From CAVSEK01 sp963726975 (GTDB lineage Bacteria > Actinomycetota > Actinomycetes > Mycobacteriales > SCTD01), in contig CAVSEK010000004.1 in the NCBI GenBank assembly GCA_963726975.1, forward strand, positions 744,001 through 808,000: DNA of 64,000 nucleotides, in the 5' to 3' direction. Below, piece after piece: positions 1 to 8,477 of the stretch (the first letter of the stretch is position 1; the number at the start of each line of letters is the position of its first letter). The position numbers were made by a program, and so were the translations under genes. The notes beneath the pieces are model-generated. The model did no database searches, was not told where the DNA came from, and saw only the letters and a program-made list of their open reading frames with translations.

Positions 1-893
1 CCATGCCGAAGGCGGTCGTCGCGACGACGACGTCGAGCCCGCCGGCCATGAAGCGCTCCTGCGCCGACTCGCGGTCGGCCTTCTTCATCCCCGCGTGGTA
101 CGCCGCCGCGTCGATGCCGAGGTCGGCGAGCGCGGCGGCGTACGCCTCGGCGCTCTTGCGGGTGGCGGTGTAGACGATGCCCGGCTTGGGCTCACCCATC
201 GCCCGCAGGACGACGGCCTCGCGCTTCTGGTCGTCCTCGCGGTGGTGCTGCACCTCCAGGTGCAGGTTGGGGCGGTCGAAGCCGCGGACCACCTGGACCG
301 GGTCCTGCAGGTGCAGCTTCTCGACGATCTCGGCGCGTACGGGGGGTGCGGCCGTCGCGGTGAGGGCGAGCACGGTGGGGTGGCCGAGCTGCTCGACGAC
401 CTGCCCGAGGCGCAGGTAGTCGGGGCGGAAGTCGTGGCCCCAGGAGGACACGCAGTGCGCCTCGTCGACGACGAACAGGCTCGGCCGGGCCGCGGCGATC
501 TTCTCCACGACGTCCTCGCGGGCGAGCTGCTCGGGCGCGAGGAAGAAGAACTCGACCTCGCCGGCCTGCAGCCGGTCGAAGGCGTCGTCGCGCTGCGCCG
601 CCGTCAGGCTGCTGTTGGCGGCGACGGCGCCGCCGCTGCCTTCGCGGGCGGCGAGCCCCTGCACCTGGTCGCGCTGCAGGGCGATGAGCGGGCTGAACGA
701 CGACGGTCGGGCCGTCGAGCAGGAGCGCGGGGACCTGGTAGACGGCGGACTTGCCCGACCCGGTCGGCATGACGACGAGCGCGTCGCGACCGGCGACGAC
801 GTGCTCCATCGCCTCCAGCTGGCCGGGCCGCAGCTCGTCCCAGCCGAAGACCTCGCGGGCGGTGTCGCGCAGCCGGGCTGCGGTGGTGCTCAT
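1..893 (-). CDS. RecQ-like ATP-dependent DNA helicase, N-terminal part (runs off window start; one frameshift)
   Basis: Superfamily 2 DNA helicase that unwinds DNA with ATP. The N-terminal part reads FGWDELRPGQLEAMEHV (Q-motif-like) and then Walker A MPTGSGKSAVYQVPALLL. After a 1-base shift near 693-700, the next frame gives SPLIALQRDQVQ (motif Ia) and VDEAHCVSSWGHDFRPDY (DEAH box plus the RecQ-type aromatic-rich loop). Motifs IV-VI begin further on but the gene leaves the window at base 1, so the RQC/HRDC end is unseen. Restoring the frame needs removal of one A near 696, which points to an indel artefact. The start is the ATG at 893. Some actinobacterial RecQ-like proteins have non-RecQ tails, so the exact subfamily is open. 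Confidence 0.85.
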
Positions 894-921
894 GGGGAGG
901 GCGCTCCGATCGGGGAGGGGG

Positions 922-2055
922 TCAGGCTGCCGGCGGCAGCGCGAGGTCGCGGTCCGTGCGGCCGGCGGCGACCACCTGGTCCCACAGGTCGAGGGCGAGC
1001 TCGCGGACGGTGTCGACGGGCACGTCCCAGGTGGCGCTGGCGCCGTGCGGGCACGGGCCGTCGAGCACCCGCTTGCCGCAGACCCGGCAGGCGCTGTCCC
1101 AGGAGACGGCGAGCCGGTGCCACGTGCGGTCCAGCGGCGCGACGTCGGCGAGGTTGGCGTAGGTGAAGACGGCCACGGTCGGCGTGCCGACGGCGCCGGC
1201 GAGGTGGCGCGGACCGCTGTCGTTGCCCAGCACCAGCGAGGCGCGCCGCAGCGTGCCCACGAGCCCGCCGAGCGACAGCCCGCCGACGACGGTCTCGAAG
1301 CGGCCCGCGGAGACCGCGGCGACCCGGTCGGCGTCGCCCGGGCCGCCGACGACGACGACCCGCGCGCCGCGCCGGGCCAGCGCCGCGGCGACCTCGCCGA
1401 GCCCCTCCTCGGGGTAGCAGCGCCGGCCGTCGGTCGCGCCGGGGTGCACGACGACCAGCGGAGCGTCGCCGGGCGCGAGCACCGCCCGGCTGTCGGCGAG
1501 GTCGGCCTCGGTGACGGCGACCCGCGGCTCCACCCGGGTGGTGCGCGCGCCGACGGTGCGCACCACCTCCAGCCAGCGCAGGGTGTCGTGCTGGTAGGGG
1601 GTGTACGGCGTCCAGCGGTCCAGCAGCGGGGCGTCGGGCGTACGGGTCCCCGCGGTCGTGCGGGCCCCGAGGCGCAGCAGCAGGCGGTTGCTGTTGCGGC
1701 CGCCGCCGTGCAGCTGGACCGCGAGGTCGTAGCCGTGCTCGCGCTGCTCGGAGCACCACGCCTCGAGCTCCTCCTCGGGAGCGTCGGGGGCGTCGCCGAC
1801 CCGTACGCCCGGGGTCAGCGGGACCGGCACGAAGCGGTCGACCGGTCCCGGCCGGTCCTCGACGAGCGGGCGGGTGTGCGCCGCGCCCAGCAGCGTCAGC
1901 TCGGCGTCCGGGTAGGCCTCGCGCAGCGCCGCCAGCGCCGGCTCGGCGACGACGTAGTCACCGAGCCCGTTCGCGCGCAGCACGGCGAGGCGCCGCACGT
2001 CGGCCAGGGGGCGCGGCGGGTCGGCGAGCAGGTCGAGGGCAGGGACCCGGCTCAT
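922..2055 (-). CDS. Glycosyltransferase family 9 (heptosyltransferase-like) protein
   Basis: A 377-residue GT-B fold protein of the ADP-heptose:LPS heptosyltransferase family. The N-terminal half has LAVLRANGLGDYVVAEPALAAL, the usual opening beta-strand and G-D-x-V loop. The C-terminal half has VVVHPGATDGRRCYPEEGL and ASLVLGNDSGPRHLAGAVGTP, the GNDSGxxHLA nucleotide-sugar site. Length is normal for the family. It lies directly downstream of the Lys/Glu-repeat gene on the same strand, is back to back with a second GT9 gene, and sits 2 kb from hldE, so ADP-heptose or a related activated sugar is a reasonable donor (inference). The acceptor is unknown, since actinomycetes lack LPS. Confidence 0.85.
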   Translation of the reverse strand: MSRVPALDLLADPPRPLADVRRLAVLRANGLGDYVVAEPALAALREAYPDAELTLLGAAHTRPLVEDRPGPVDRFVPVPLTPGVRVGDAPDAPEEELEAWCSEQREHGYDLAVQLHGGGRNSNRLLLRLGARTTAGTRTPDAPLLDRWTPYTPYQHDTLRWLEVVRTVGARTTRVEPRVAVTEADLADSRAVLAPGDAPLVVVHPGATDGRRCYPEEGLGEVAAALARRGARVVVVGGPGDADRVAAVSAGRFETVVGGLSLGGLVGTLRRASLVLGNDSGPRHLAGAVGTPTVAVFTYANLADVAPLDRTWHRLAVSWDSACRVCGKRVLDGPCPHGASATWDVPVDTVRELALDLWDQVVAAGRTDRDLALPPAA

Positions 2056-2935
2056 CTAGTCGCTCTGCTGCGCGCGGACGAACTTGTGGAAACGGCTCAC
2101 GTCGCCCGTGCGCACCCGCTCCTGGTAGAGGAAGTCGACGTCGCTGTCGTCGAACGTCGCGAAGAAGGCCGACCAGTCGACGTCGTCCAGGCCGCGGTCG
2201 TCGCCGGGGCCGTCCGGGAACTCGATGCGCAGCACCCCGGCAGCGTCACCGTCACCGGTGCCCCCCGCGGACGCCGGGCGGCCGCCGCGGGTCTGCGCCC
2301 AGGCGCGCACGAGGTCGTGGTCGCGCGTGGTGAAGCTCGCCGCCACCGTGGGGCGCTGCGTCGAGCGGCCCACCAGGTGCTCCTTGCCGAGCGCCTGCGC
2401 CAGGTAGCCCTGGGGGTAGACGGTGCGGTCGTTGTCGGGCACCTCGAGCGCGCCGAGGTCGGCGGCGGCGGGCTCGTCGGCGGGCCCGCCGACCGGGGCC
2501 CCGGTCGCCTCGGGCTCGCGGACCTCGTCCTCGCGCGCCTCCGCGGCCTTCTCCTCGGCCTCGGCCTTCTCGCGCTCGCCTTGGCCTTGCCGCCTTCTCC
2601 TTCTCGCGCGCCTTCGCCGCCTTCTCCTTCTCGCGCGCCTTCGCCGCCTTCTCCTTCTCGCGCGCCTTGGCCGCCTTCTCCTTCTCGCGCGCCTTCGCCG
2701 CCTTCTCCTTCTCGCGCGCCTTCGCCGCCTTCTCCTTCTCGCGCGCCTTCGCGGCCTTCTCCTTCTCGCGCGCCTTCGCGGCCTTCTCCTTCTCGCGCGC
2801 CTTGGCGGCCTTCTCCTTCTCGCGCGCCTTCGCCGCCTTCTCCTTCTCGCGCGCCTTGGCCGTGGACCCGGCGTCGTCCCGGGACCTGCTCGCCGTCGCG
2901 CGACCCCGCGCGCCCTTGCCGTCCTTCGCCGCCAC
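2056..2935 (-). CDS. Lys/Glu-rich nonapeptide-repeat protein with a conserved C-terminal domain (two 1-base deletions)
   Basis: Function unknown. From a GTG at 2935, preceded by a good CTGGAGG ribosome site, the protein begins MAAKDGKGARGRATA, then carries ten perfect copies of KAREKEKAA, expected to form a long highly charged alpha-helix. After two missing bases between about 2565 and 2590 (a G in each of two GGC contexts), the frame continues with an acidic linker and a roughly 110-residue C-terminal domain. That domain contains TVYPQGYLAQALGKEHLVG, ASFTTRDHDLVRAWAQTRGG, GVLRIEFPDG, VDWSAFFATFDDSDVDFLYQ and SRFHKFVRAQQSD. I recall this TRDHDxVRxWAxxRGG-type tail from conserved actinobacterial proteins of unknown role. 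About 293 residues when repaired. The repeat probably fosters both recombination and sequencing errors. Confidence 0.7.
2588..2857 (-). repeat. Ten-copy 27-bp tandem repeat encoding KAREKEKAA
   Basis: Ten consecutive 27-base units, near identical, fill exactly 270 bases inside the coding sequence. Because the unit is a multiple of three, the reading frame is kept and copy number could vary between strains without breaking the gene. Differences between units are almost all synonymous (GCC/GCG alanine codons). Confidence 0.9.
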
Positions 2936-3100
2936 GGTGCCTCCAGGAGCAGGGGTGAGGCCCAGCAGATCCCCGCCCCCTCCTCGCGGAAACGCGCGGC
3001 ACGCCGGGGCCCGCGTGACGCACCCGCCAGCGGCCGCCCGTTTCCTCGCCCGGCGAGGGGCAGCACCGGCGCGGAGCCCGAGGTGGGCCGGGGGAGAGGC

Positions 3101-4129
3101 GTGCGCGTGGACTGGTCGGCGGCACAGCGGGTGCTCGCCGTGCGCCTCGACAACCTCGGCGACGTCGTCATGGTCACCCCTGCGCTGCGCGCCCTGCGGG
3201 CGGCCCTGTCCCCCGGCGCCCGGCTCGACCTGCTGGCGAGCCCCGCCGGCGCCACGCTCGCGCCGCTGCTCGCGGACGTCGACGAGGTGCACGCGCTGTC
3301 GGCGGTGTGGCAGGACGCCGACGGCCGGCTGCCGCTCGCACCCGATCGCGAGCTCGCCGTCGTCGAGCGGTTCCGCGGCTACGACGCCGTCGTCGTCTTC
3401 ACCTCCTTCGCGCAGTCGCCCTGGCCGGTGGCGTCCGCCGCCTACCTGGCGGGCGTGCCCGTCCGGGTGGGTGTCAGCAAGGAGTTCGGCGGCAGCCTGC
3501 TCACCCACCGGCTGCCCGCGCCGCCCGACGAGCAGCACCAGAGCGACCGCGCCCTCGCCCTGCTCGCCTCCGTCGGCGTCCCCGACCGCGGCCGGCACCT
3601 CTCGCTCACCGTCCCCGACGGCGCCCGCGACCGGGCCAGCGAGGTGCTGCGCGCCGCGGGCGTCGAGGGGCCGTACGCCGTGCTCGCCCCGGGCGCGTCC
3701 TGCCCCTCGCGGCGCTGGCCCCCCGAGCGCTTCGCCGAGGTCGCCCGCACCATGGACCTGCCGGTCGTCGTGGTCGGCACGGAGAAGGAGCGGACCCTCG
3801 TGGAGCGCATCGACGGACCGGGCGTGCACCCGGTCGCCGGGCTGCTCGACGTGCCCGCGCTCGCCGCCGCGCTCGAGGGCGCGCGGGTCGCGGTGACCAA
3901 CAACTCCGGCGGCATGCACCTCGCCGACGCGGTCGGCACGCCGGTCGTGGCGCTGTTCGCCGGGACCGAGGACGAGTCGCAGTTCGCTCCGCGCAGCGTC
4001 CCCGCCCGGCTGCTGCGCGTCCCGACCGCCTGCGCGCCGTGCCGCGCGTTCGCCTGCCCGTACGCCCAGCAGTGCCTCGACGTCGCGCCCGCCGCCGTCG
4101 TCGCGGCGGTCCACGAGGTGGCCGCGTGA
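3101..4129 (+). CDS. Glycosyltransferase family 9 (heptosyltransferase-like) protein, second copy
   Basis: A 342-residue GT-B protein of the heptosyltransferase family. It opens with VLAVRLDNLGDVVMVTPALRAL, close to the classical RfaF/WaaF start, and in the C-terminal half has YAVLAPGASCPSRRWPPERFA, VVGTEKERTLVE and VAVTNNSGGMHLADAVGTP, the donor-binding site. A cysteine cluster near the end (CAPCRAFACPYAQQC) is seen in actinobacterial members and could bind metal (inference). The GTG at 3101 has a GGGGAGA ribosome site; GTG 3107 is the alternative. It is first in an operon with tight overlaps into the following GT4 gene, hldE and a GT2 gene. A long unrelated open frame upstream is a shadow of the opposite-strand repeat gene. 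Confidence 0.87.
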   Translation: MRVDWSAAQRVLAVRLDNLGDVVMVTPALRALRAALSPGARLDLLASPAGATLAPLLADVDEVHALSAVWQDADGRLPLAPDRELAVVERFRGYDAVVVFTSFAQSPWPVASAAYLAGVPVRVGVSKEFGGSLLTHRLPAPPDEQHQSDRALALLASVGVPDRGRHLSLTVPDGARDRASEVLRAAGVEGPYAVLAPGASCPSRRWPPERFAEVARTMDLPVVVVGTEKERTLVERIDGPGVHPVAGLLDVPALAAALEGARVAVTNNSGGMHLADAVGTPVVALFAGTEDESQFAPRSVPARLLRVPTACAPCRAFACPYAQQCLDVAPAAVVAAVHEVAA

Positions 4130-5064
4130 GGGTCCTCACCTGGCACGTGCACGGCTCCTACCTCTACTACCTGTCGCAGGTGCCGGTGACCTGGCTGCTG
4201 CCCGTGCGGCCGGAGGGCGGCGAGGGCTACGGCGGGCGTACGCCGTCGTTCCCCTGGCCCGACAACGTGGTCGAGATCCCGGCCGACGAGGTGCGCGACG
4301 CCGACCTCGACCTCGTCGTCACCCAGCACCGCACCAACTGGGAGGTCGACCGGCACGCGCTGCTCGGCGACCGGGTCCGCGAGCTGCCGCGGGTGCACGT
4401 CGAGCACGACCCGCCGCAGGGCTGGCCCAACGACGCGCGGCACCCGGTGCAGGACCCCGACGCCACTCTGGTGCACGTCACGCCGTTCAACGACCTCATG
4501 TGGGACAGCGGCGCCACGCCGACCCGCGTCGTCGACCACGGCGTCGTCGTGCCCGACCTGCCCTGGACCGGCGAGACCCCGGCCGCGATCACCGTCGTCA
4601 ACAACCTCTACCGGCGCGGGCGCCGCCTCGGGCCCGACGTCTTCGACCGGGTCGCCGCCGAGGTCCCGGTCGACCTCGCCGGGATGAACGGCGACGCGTA
4701 CGACCGGTGGCTCGGCGACGTCGGGCTCGGCGAGCTGCACCGGCGGCTCGGCGCGTACCGCTGCTTCTTCAACCCGATCCGCTACACCTCGATGGGGCTG
4801 GCCGTCTGCGAGGCGATGGCCCTCGGGCTGCCGGTGGTCGGGCTGGCCACGACCGAGATGGCCACCGCCGTGCGCAGCGGCGTCCACGGCTACGTCGAGA
4901 CCGACGCCGGCAAGCTCGCCGGGCACGTCCGTCGGCTGCTCGACGACCCCGACGAGGCCGCCGAGCTCTCGGCCGGCGCCCGCGCGCTGGCCCGCGAGCG
5001 GTTCGGCATCGAGCGGTTCGTCGCCGACTGGCTGGCGGTGCTCGAGGAGCGGGTGCGGGCATGA
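4126..5064 (+). CDS. GT4-type glycosyltransferase
   Basis: A 312-residue glycosyltransferase. The start GTG (4126) overlaps the upstream TGA, indicating translational coupling. The N-terminus RVLTWHVHGSYLYYLSQVPVTW is typical of a small group of GT-B enzymes. The C-terminal half carries the GT4-like donor signature SMGLAVCEAMALGLPVVGLA followed by TEMATAVRSGVHGY and a LAGHVRRLLDDPDEAAELS tail, where the E-x7-E type motif is expected. Neighbours hldE and GT9 suggest it adds a sugar to the same glycan. Donor and acceptor cannot be read from sequence. Confidence 0.8.
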   Translation: MRVLTWHVHGSYLYYLSQVPVTWLLPVRPEGGEGYGGRTPSFPWPDNVVEIPADEVRDADLDLVVTQHRTNWEVDRHALLGDRVRELPRVHVEHDPPQGWPNDARHPVQDPDATLVHVTPFNDLMWDSGATPTRVVDHGVVVPDLPWTGETPAAITVVNNLYRRGRRLGPDVFDRVAAEVPVDLAGMNGDAYDRWLGDVGLGELHRRLGAYRCFFNPIRYTSMGLAVCEAMALGLPVVGLATTEMATAVRSGVHGYVETDAGKLAGHVRRLLDDPDEAAELSAGARALARERFGIERFVADWLAVLEERVRA

Positions 5065-6498
5065 AGCACCTGCTGCCGCTGGTCGTCGGCGCCGAGGGCC
5101 TGCCGGTCGTCGTCGTCGGCGACAGCGTGCTCGACGGCTGGCTGCGCGGCCCGTCGACCCGGTTGTCGCGCGAGGCGCCGGTGCCGGTCGTCGACGTCAC
5201 CGACACCCGCTACGCCGCCGGCGGCGCGGCCAACACCGCCGTCAACCTCGCCGCGATGGGCGCGGACGTGCGCTTCGTGTCGGTGACCGGTGACGACGCC
5301 GACGGCGAGCTGCTGCGCGACGTGCTGCGCGCGGCCGGGGTCGACGTGCGCGACGTGCTCGTCGAGCCGGGCCGGGCGACCTGCGCGAAGCGCCGGGTGT
5401 CGGCCGGCGCGCAGATGCTCACCCGGATCGACACGGGCAGCACCGCCCCGGTGAGCGACGCGACCCGCACCCGGCTGCGCGAGCGGCTCCGGCTCCTCGC
5501 GCCCGGCGCCGCCGCGGTCGTGGTCAGCGACTACGACCTCGGGCTGTTCGGGGAGCAGGCCGTCGAGGTGGTGCGGTCGCTGGAGCACCCGTGCGTCGTC
5601 GTCGACGCCCGGCGCCCGCGGCGCTGGGCCGGCGCCCGGCCGCGCGCCGTCAAGCCCAACTTCGCCGAGGTCGAGCCGCTGCTCGGGCCCGGCCTGGACC
5701 GCGCCGAGCGGATCGTCGCGGCCGCCGAGGCGGTGCGCGAGGCGCTCGGCGCCGACGTGGTGGCCGCGACGCTCGACGGGGAGGGGGCGGTGCTGCTCAG
5801 CGGCGACGAGCCGGTGCGCCTGCACACCACGCCGCAGCCCGACAGCCACGCCGCGGGGGCCGGCGACTCGTTCACCGCCGCGCTCGCGCTCGCCCTCGCC
5901 CAGGGCGCCTCGCCCGCCGACGCCGGCGAGCTCGCCCAGGCGGCCGCGGCGGTCGTCGTGCGCTCCCCCGGCACGACGCCGTGCACCGCCGACGACCTGC
6001 GCGCCTCGCTCAGCTCGGCCGAGCAGCACGTGCGCGACGTCGCCCGGCTCGCCGACCTCGTCGCCGAGCACCGCCGGCGCGGCCGCACGATCGCCTTCAC
6101 CAACGGCTGCTTCGACGTGCTGCACGCCGGGCACGTCGCGCACCTGCGCGAGGCCCGGTCGCTGGCCGACGTGCTCGTCGTCGGGCTCAACAGCGACGCG
6201 TCGGTCCGTCGGCTCAAGGGGCCCGACCGGCCGGTCAACGGCGTCGAGGACCGCGCGGCCGTCCTCGCCGGGCTCGTGGGCGTCGACCACCTCGTCGTCT
6301 TCGACACCGACACCCCCGCCGAGCTGCTCGAGGCCGTCACGCCCGACGTCTACGTCAAGGGCGGCGACTACACCCCCGAGATGCTTCCCGGAGACCGCCC
6401 TCGTCGAGCGCCTCGGCGGCCGGGTCGTCACGCTCGGCTGGGTCGACGAGGTCACCACCGACGAGCTGCTCGACCGGATCCGCGCCACCCCGTGGTGA
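5061..6498 (+). CDS. hldE: Bifunctional heptose 7-phosphate kinase / heptose 1-phosphate adenylyltransferase (one frameshift)
   Basis: Makes ADP-activated heptose: the N-terminal domain phosphorylates D-glycero-D-manno-heptose 7-phosphate at C1, and the C-terminal domain transfers AMP. The N-terminal PfkB/ribokinase-type domain has VVVVGDSVLDGWLRGPSTRL, YAAGGAANTAVNLAAMGADV and the catalytic AAGAGDSFTAA (Asp near residue 269). The C-terminal nucleotidyltransferase domain starts near residue 335 with AFTNGCFDVLHAGHVAHL (HxGH motif) and ends KGGDYTPEMLPETALVE. One extra C near 6387 breaks the frame eight codons after KGGDY; removing it gives 478 residues ending RIRATPW, almost the length of E. 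coli HldE. ATG 5061 overlaps the upstream stop (ATGA). The break is probably a sequence error. Confidence 0.92.
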
Positions 6499-7310
6499 GG
6501 CCGCTCGACGTCCTCGTGCCGACGTCCGGCCGGCCCGGCGCGCTCGCCGTCACCCTCACCGCCCTGGCCTGCTCCACCGTCCGGGACCTGCGGGTCGTGG
6601 TGTCCGACCAGTCGCCCGGCGCCCCGTCGTACGACGACCCGGTCGTGCAGGCGGTCGTGCGCGTGCTCCGGCACCACGGCACCGACGTCGAGCTCGCCCA
6701 GCACCTGCCGCGGCGGGGGATGGCCGAGCACCGGGCGCACCTGCTGTCGCGGGCGAGCGCACCGCGGGTGCTCTTCCTCGACGACGACGTGCTGCTCGAG
6801 CCGGACGCCGTCGAGGTGCTGCTGGCGGCGCTCGACACCAGCGGCGCGGGCTTCGTCGCGATGGCCATGCAGGGGCTGACCTTCGCGGACGACGAGCGGC
6901 CCGCCGAGCAGGTCGCGTACGAGGAGTGGGACGGGCCCGTCGCCCCCGAACGCGTCCGCAAGGACACCCCCGGCTGGGAGCGCTGGCGCCTGCACAACGC
7001 CGCCAACCTCGTGCACCTGGACCGCCGGCTCGGGCCGCACCCGCGCGGCTACCGGCTCTACCGGCTGGCGTGGGCCGCCGGGTGCGTGCTGTTCGACCGG
7101 CAGGCGCTGCTCGACGCGGGCGGCTTCGGCTTCTGGACCGACCTGCCGCCGGCGTCGGCCGGCGAGGACGTCGTCGCGCAGCTGCGCGTGCTCGAGCGCT
7201 CCGGCGGCGCGGGCGTCCTGCCCTCCGGCGCCTGGCACCTGGAGCTGCCGACGAGCGTCGGCGACCGGCGGGTCGACGCGTACGCCGTCGTGATCGGCAA
7301 CCCCGACTAG
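6495..7310 (+). CDS. Glycosyltransferase family 2 protein
   Basis: A 271-residue GT-A glycosyltransferase, fourth gene of the heptose operon. Its GTG start overlaps the hldE stop. Motifs are LDVLVPTSGRPGALAVTLTAL (nucleotide-binding start), ARVLFLDDDVLL-type acidic cluster (VLFLDDDVLLEPDAVEVLL, the DxD metal site) and LAWAAGCVLFDRQALLDAGGF with the downstream ED pair in SAGEDVVAQLRVLE as catalytic base candidate. No membrane segment is seen, so it acts in the cytoplasm. Its TAG stop shares the CTAG tetranucleotide with the stop of the opposing SDR gene. Confidence 0.85.
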   Translation: MRPLDVLVPTSGRPGALAVTLTALACSTVRDLRVVVSDQSPGAPSYDDPVVQAVVRVLRHHGTDVELAQHLPRRGMAEHRAHLLSRASAPRVLFLDDDVLLEPDAVEVLLAALDTSGAGFVAMAMQGLTFADDERPAEQVAYEEWDGPVAPERVRKDTPGWERWRLHNAANLVHLDRRLGPHPRGYRLYRLAWAAGCVLFDRQALLDAGGFGFWTDLPPASAGEDVVAQLRVLERSGGAGVLPSGAWHLELPTSVGDRRVDAYAVVIGNPD

Positions 7311-8104
7311 TAGTGGATGGCGCCCTTGGCGCCGCCGCCGGCCGCCACCGCGTCGCCGGTCACCGCGACGCTGCGCGGAGAGCACAGGAACACCACGACG
7401 TCGGCGACCTCCTCGGCCGTCGGCATCCGCCCGATCGCGGTCGCCGCGCCGAGCTGCTGCGCGACCTCGTCGGGGGTCGTGCCGGCGGCCTGCGCCCGGG
7501 CCTCGAGCATCCCCGCGGTCCGCTCGGTCACCGTGAGGCCGGGGTGCACGACGGTGACGTTCACGCCGTACGGCCCGAGCTCGTCGGCGAGGTTCTTCGT
7601 CATCGCGGCGACGGCGACGTTGCGGACCGAGCCGACGAGCGAGCTGGCCTGCCGGGCGTTGAGCCCGCTGATGTTGACGATCCGCCCCCAGCCCTGGGCG
7701 GTGAGGTGCGGTGCCGCGGCGCGGGCCGTGCGCAGGTAGCCGAGCACCTTCGTCTCCACCTCCTCGCGCAGCGCGTCGTCGGACAGCTCGGCGAGGGACG
7801 GCACCGGGCCGGAGCTCGCCGGGCGGGCGGCGGCGTTGACGAGCACGTCCAGGCCGCCGAGCCCCTCGACGACCTGCGCGACCGCCGCCCGCACGGCGGC
7901 GTCGTCGCGGGTGTCGGCGGCCACGGCCACCGCGCGCACCCCGGCCGCCCGCACCTCGGCGGCGACCGCGTCGAGGTCGGGGCCGCCGCGCGACAGCAGC
8001 GCCACGTCGGCCCCCTCCGCGGCCAGCCCGAGCGCGACGGCCCGGCCGATCCCGCGGCTCGCGCCGGTCACCAGCGCCCGCTTGCCCGTCAGCCCGAGGT
8101 CCAC
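7307..8104 (-). CDS. SDR-family protein lacking the canonical Tyr-Lys catalytic pair
   Basis: A 265-residue short-chain dehydrogenase/reductase fold. The cofactor site is intact (KRALVTGASRGIGRAVALGLA) and NAAARPASS stands where NNAG normally is. The catalytic region reads RIVNISGLNARQASSLVGSVRNVAVAAMTKNLADEL. Aligning the alpha-F helix places Gly where Tyr, and Asn where Lys, of YxxxK should be. VNVTVVHPGLTVTERT follows as in normal SDRs. Either it uses another mechanism or it binds NAD(P) without reducing anything (inference). It lies between the glycosylation operon and ptsI with no clear partner. Confidence 0.82.
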   Translation of the reverse strand: MDLGLTGKRALVTGASRGIGRAVALGLAAEGADVALLSRGGPDLDAVAAEVRAAGVRAVAVAADTRDDAAVRAAVAQVVEGLGGLDVLVNAAARPASSGPVPSLAELSDDALREEVETKVLGYLRTARAAAPHLTAQGWGRIVNISGLNARQASSLVGSVRNVAVAAMTKNLADELGPYGVNVTVVHPGLTVTERTAGMLEARAQAAGTTPDEVAQQLGAATAIGRMPTAEEVADVVVFLCSPRSVAVTGDAVAAGGGAKGAIHY

Positions 8105-8477
8105 GGGACGCAGGCTGTCACGCCCGGCCGGTCGTGGCGTCTCGATCGGGGCGTGCGGGGCGGGCGGGCGGCGGCGGTGGGTGGCGGGGTGGGCGCGGGC
8201 CCACCGGGCGGCGGCGGGGTGGGCGCGGGCTCACCGGGCGGCGGGCCGGCGAGGGCTGGCCAGCTGCGCCCACGGTCCGTTGCGCGCCGGCGCAACGAGT
8301 GGCGAGGTCGTGCGCCCCCGCGCGACGAGCCGGAGCAGCAGCACGCTGGGCCTGCCGCCCTCGCACAGGACTCGGCTGCCAACGGCGATCGGTGCCGCGA
8401 CACGCCGGCGCGGCGCGACAGCAGCTGCCGGACGGACCGCCCGGCGGGCTGCGGGACGGCGACCGGTGCCGCGGCGG
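8105..8477. other. 373-bp intergenic region with G-rich tandem repeats and a hairpin element
   Basis: No convincing gene. Bases about 8155-8245 hold imperfect tandem copies of a GGTGGGCGCGGGC-CACCGGGCGGC unit. From 8278 there is a perfect CGTTGCGC/GCGCAACG hairpin, and 8385-8440 resembles the end of the 14.62-14.97 kb repeat (shared pattern CGGCGATCG-TGC-CGAC-CGCCGGCGCGGC-CGACAGC, with small gaps). It probably holds the ptsI terminator and the promoter of the SDR gene, but neither is clear. Confidence 0.5.
8278..8297. repeat. CGTTGCGC-N4-GCGCAACG hairpin, copy 1
   Basis: Perfect 8-bp inverted repeat with a 4-base GCCG loop. The same element, with loop GCAG, recurs at 14676-14695, and a slightly decayed form at 14867-14884. 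All are intergenic. Confidence 0.8.

Noticed and set aside
2056..3255. Long open frame rich in Arg-Arg/Pro repeats on the minus strand, and a matching plus-strand frame from 2423
   Set aside because: Both are other-frame shadows of the 27-bp repeat. The frame giving KAREKEKAA has a proper ribosome site and a conserved C-terminal domain.
4500..5064. Very long Arg-rich frames overlapping the glycosylation operon (for example 4500-7310)
   Set aside because: Only the last third (from 6495) is a real gene; the first part is out-of-frame translation of GT4 and hldE.
6387..6390. Programmed ribosomal frameshifting in hldE or fruA
   Set aside because: No slippery heptamer plus downstream structure; the same kind of indel occurs in more than twenty genes, so sequence error is simpler.
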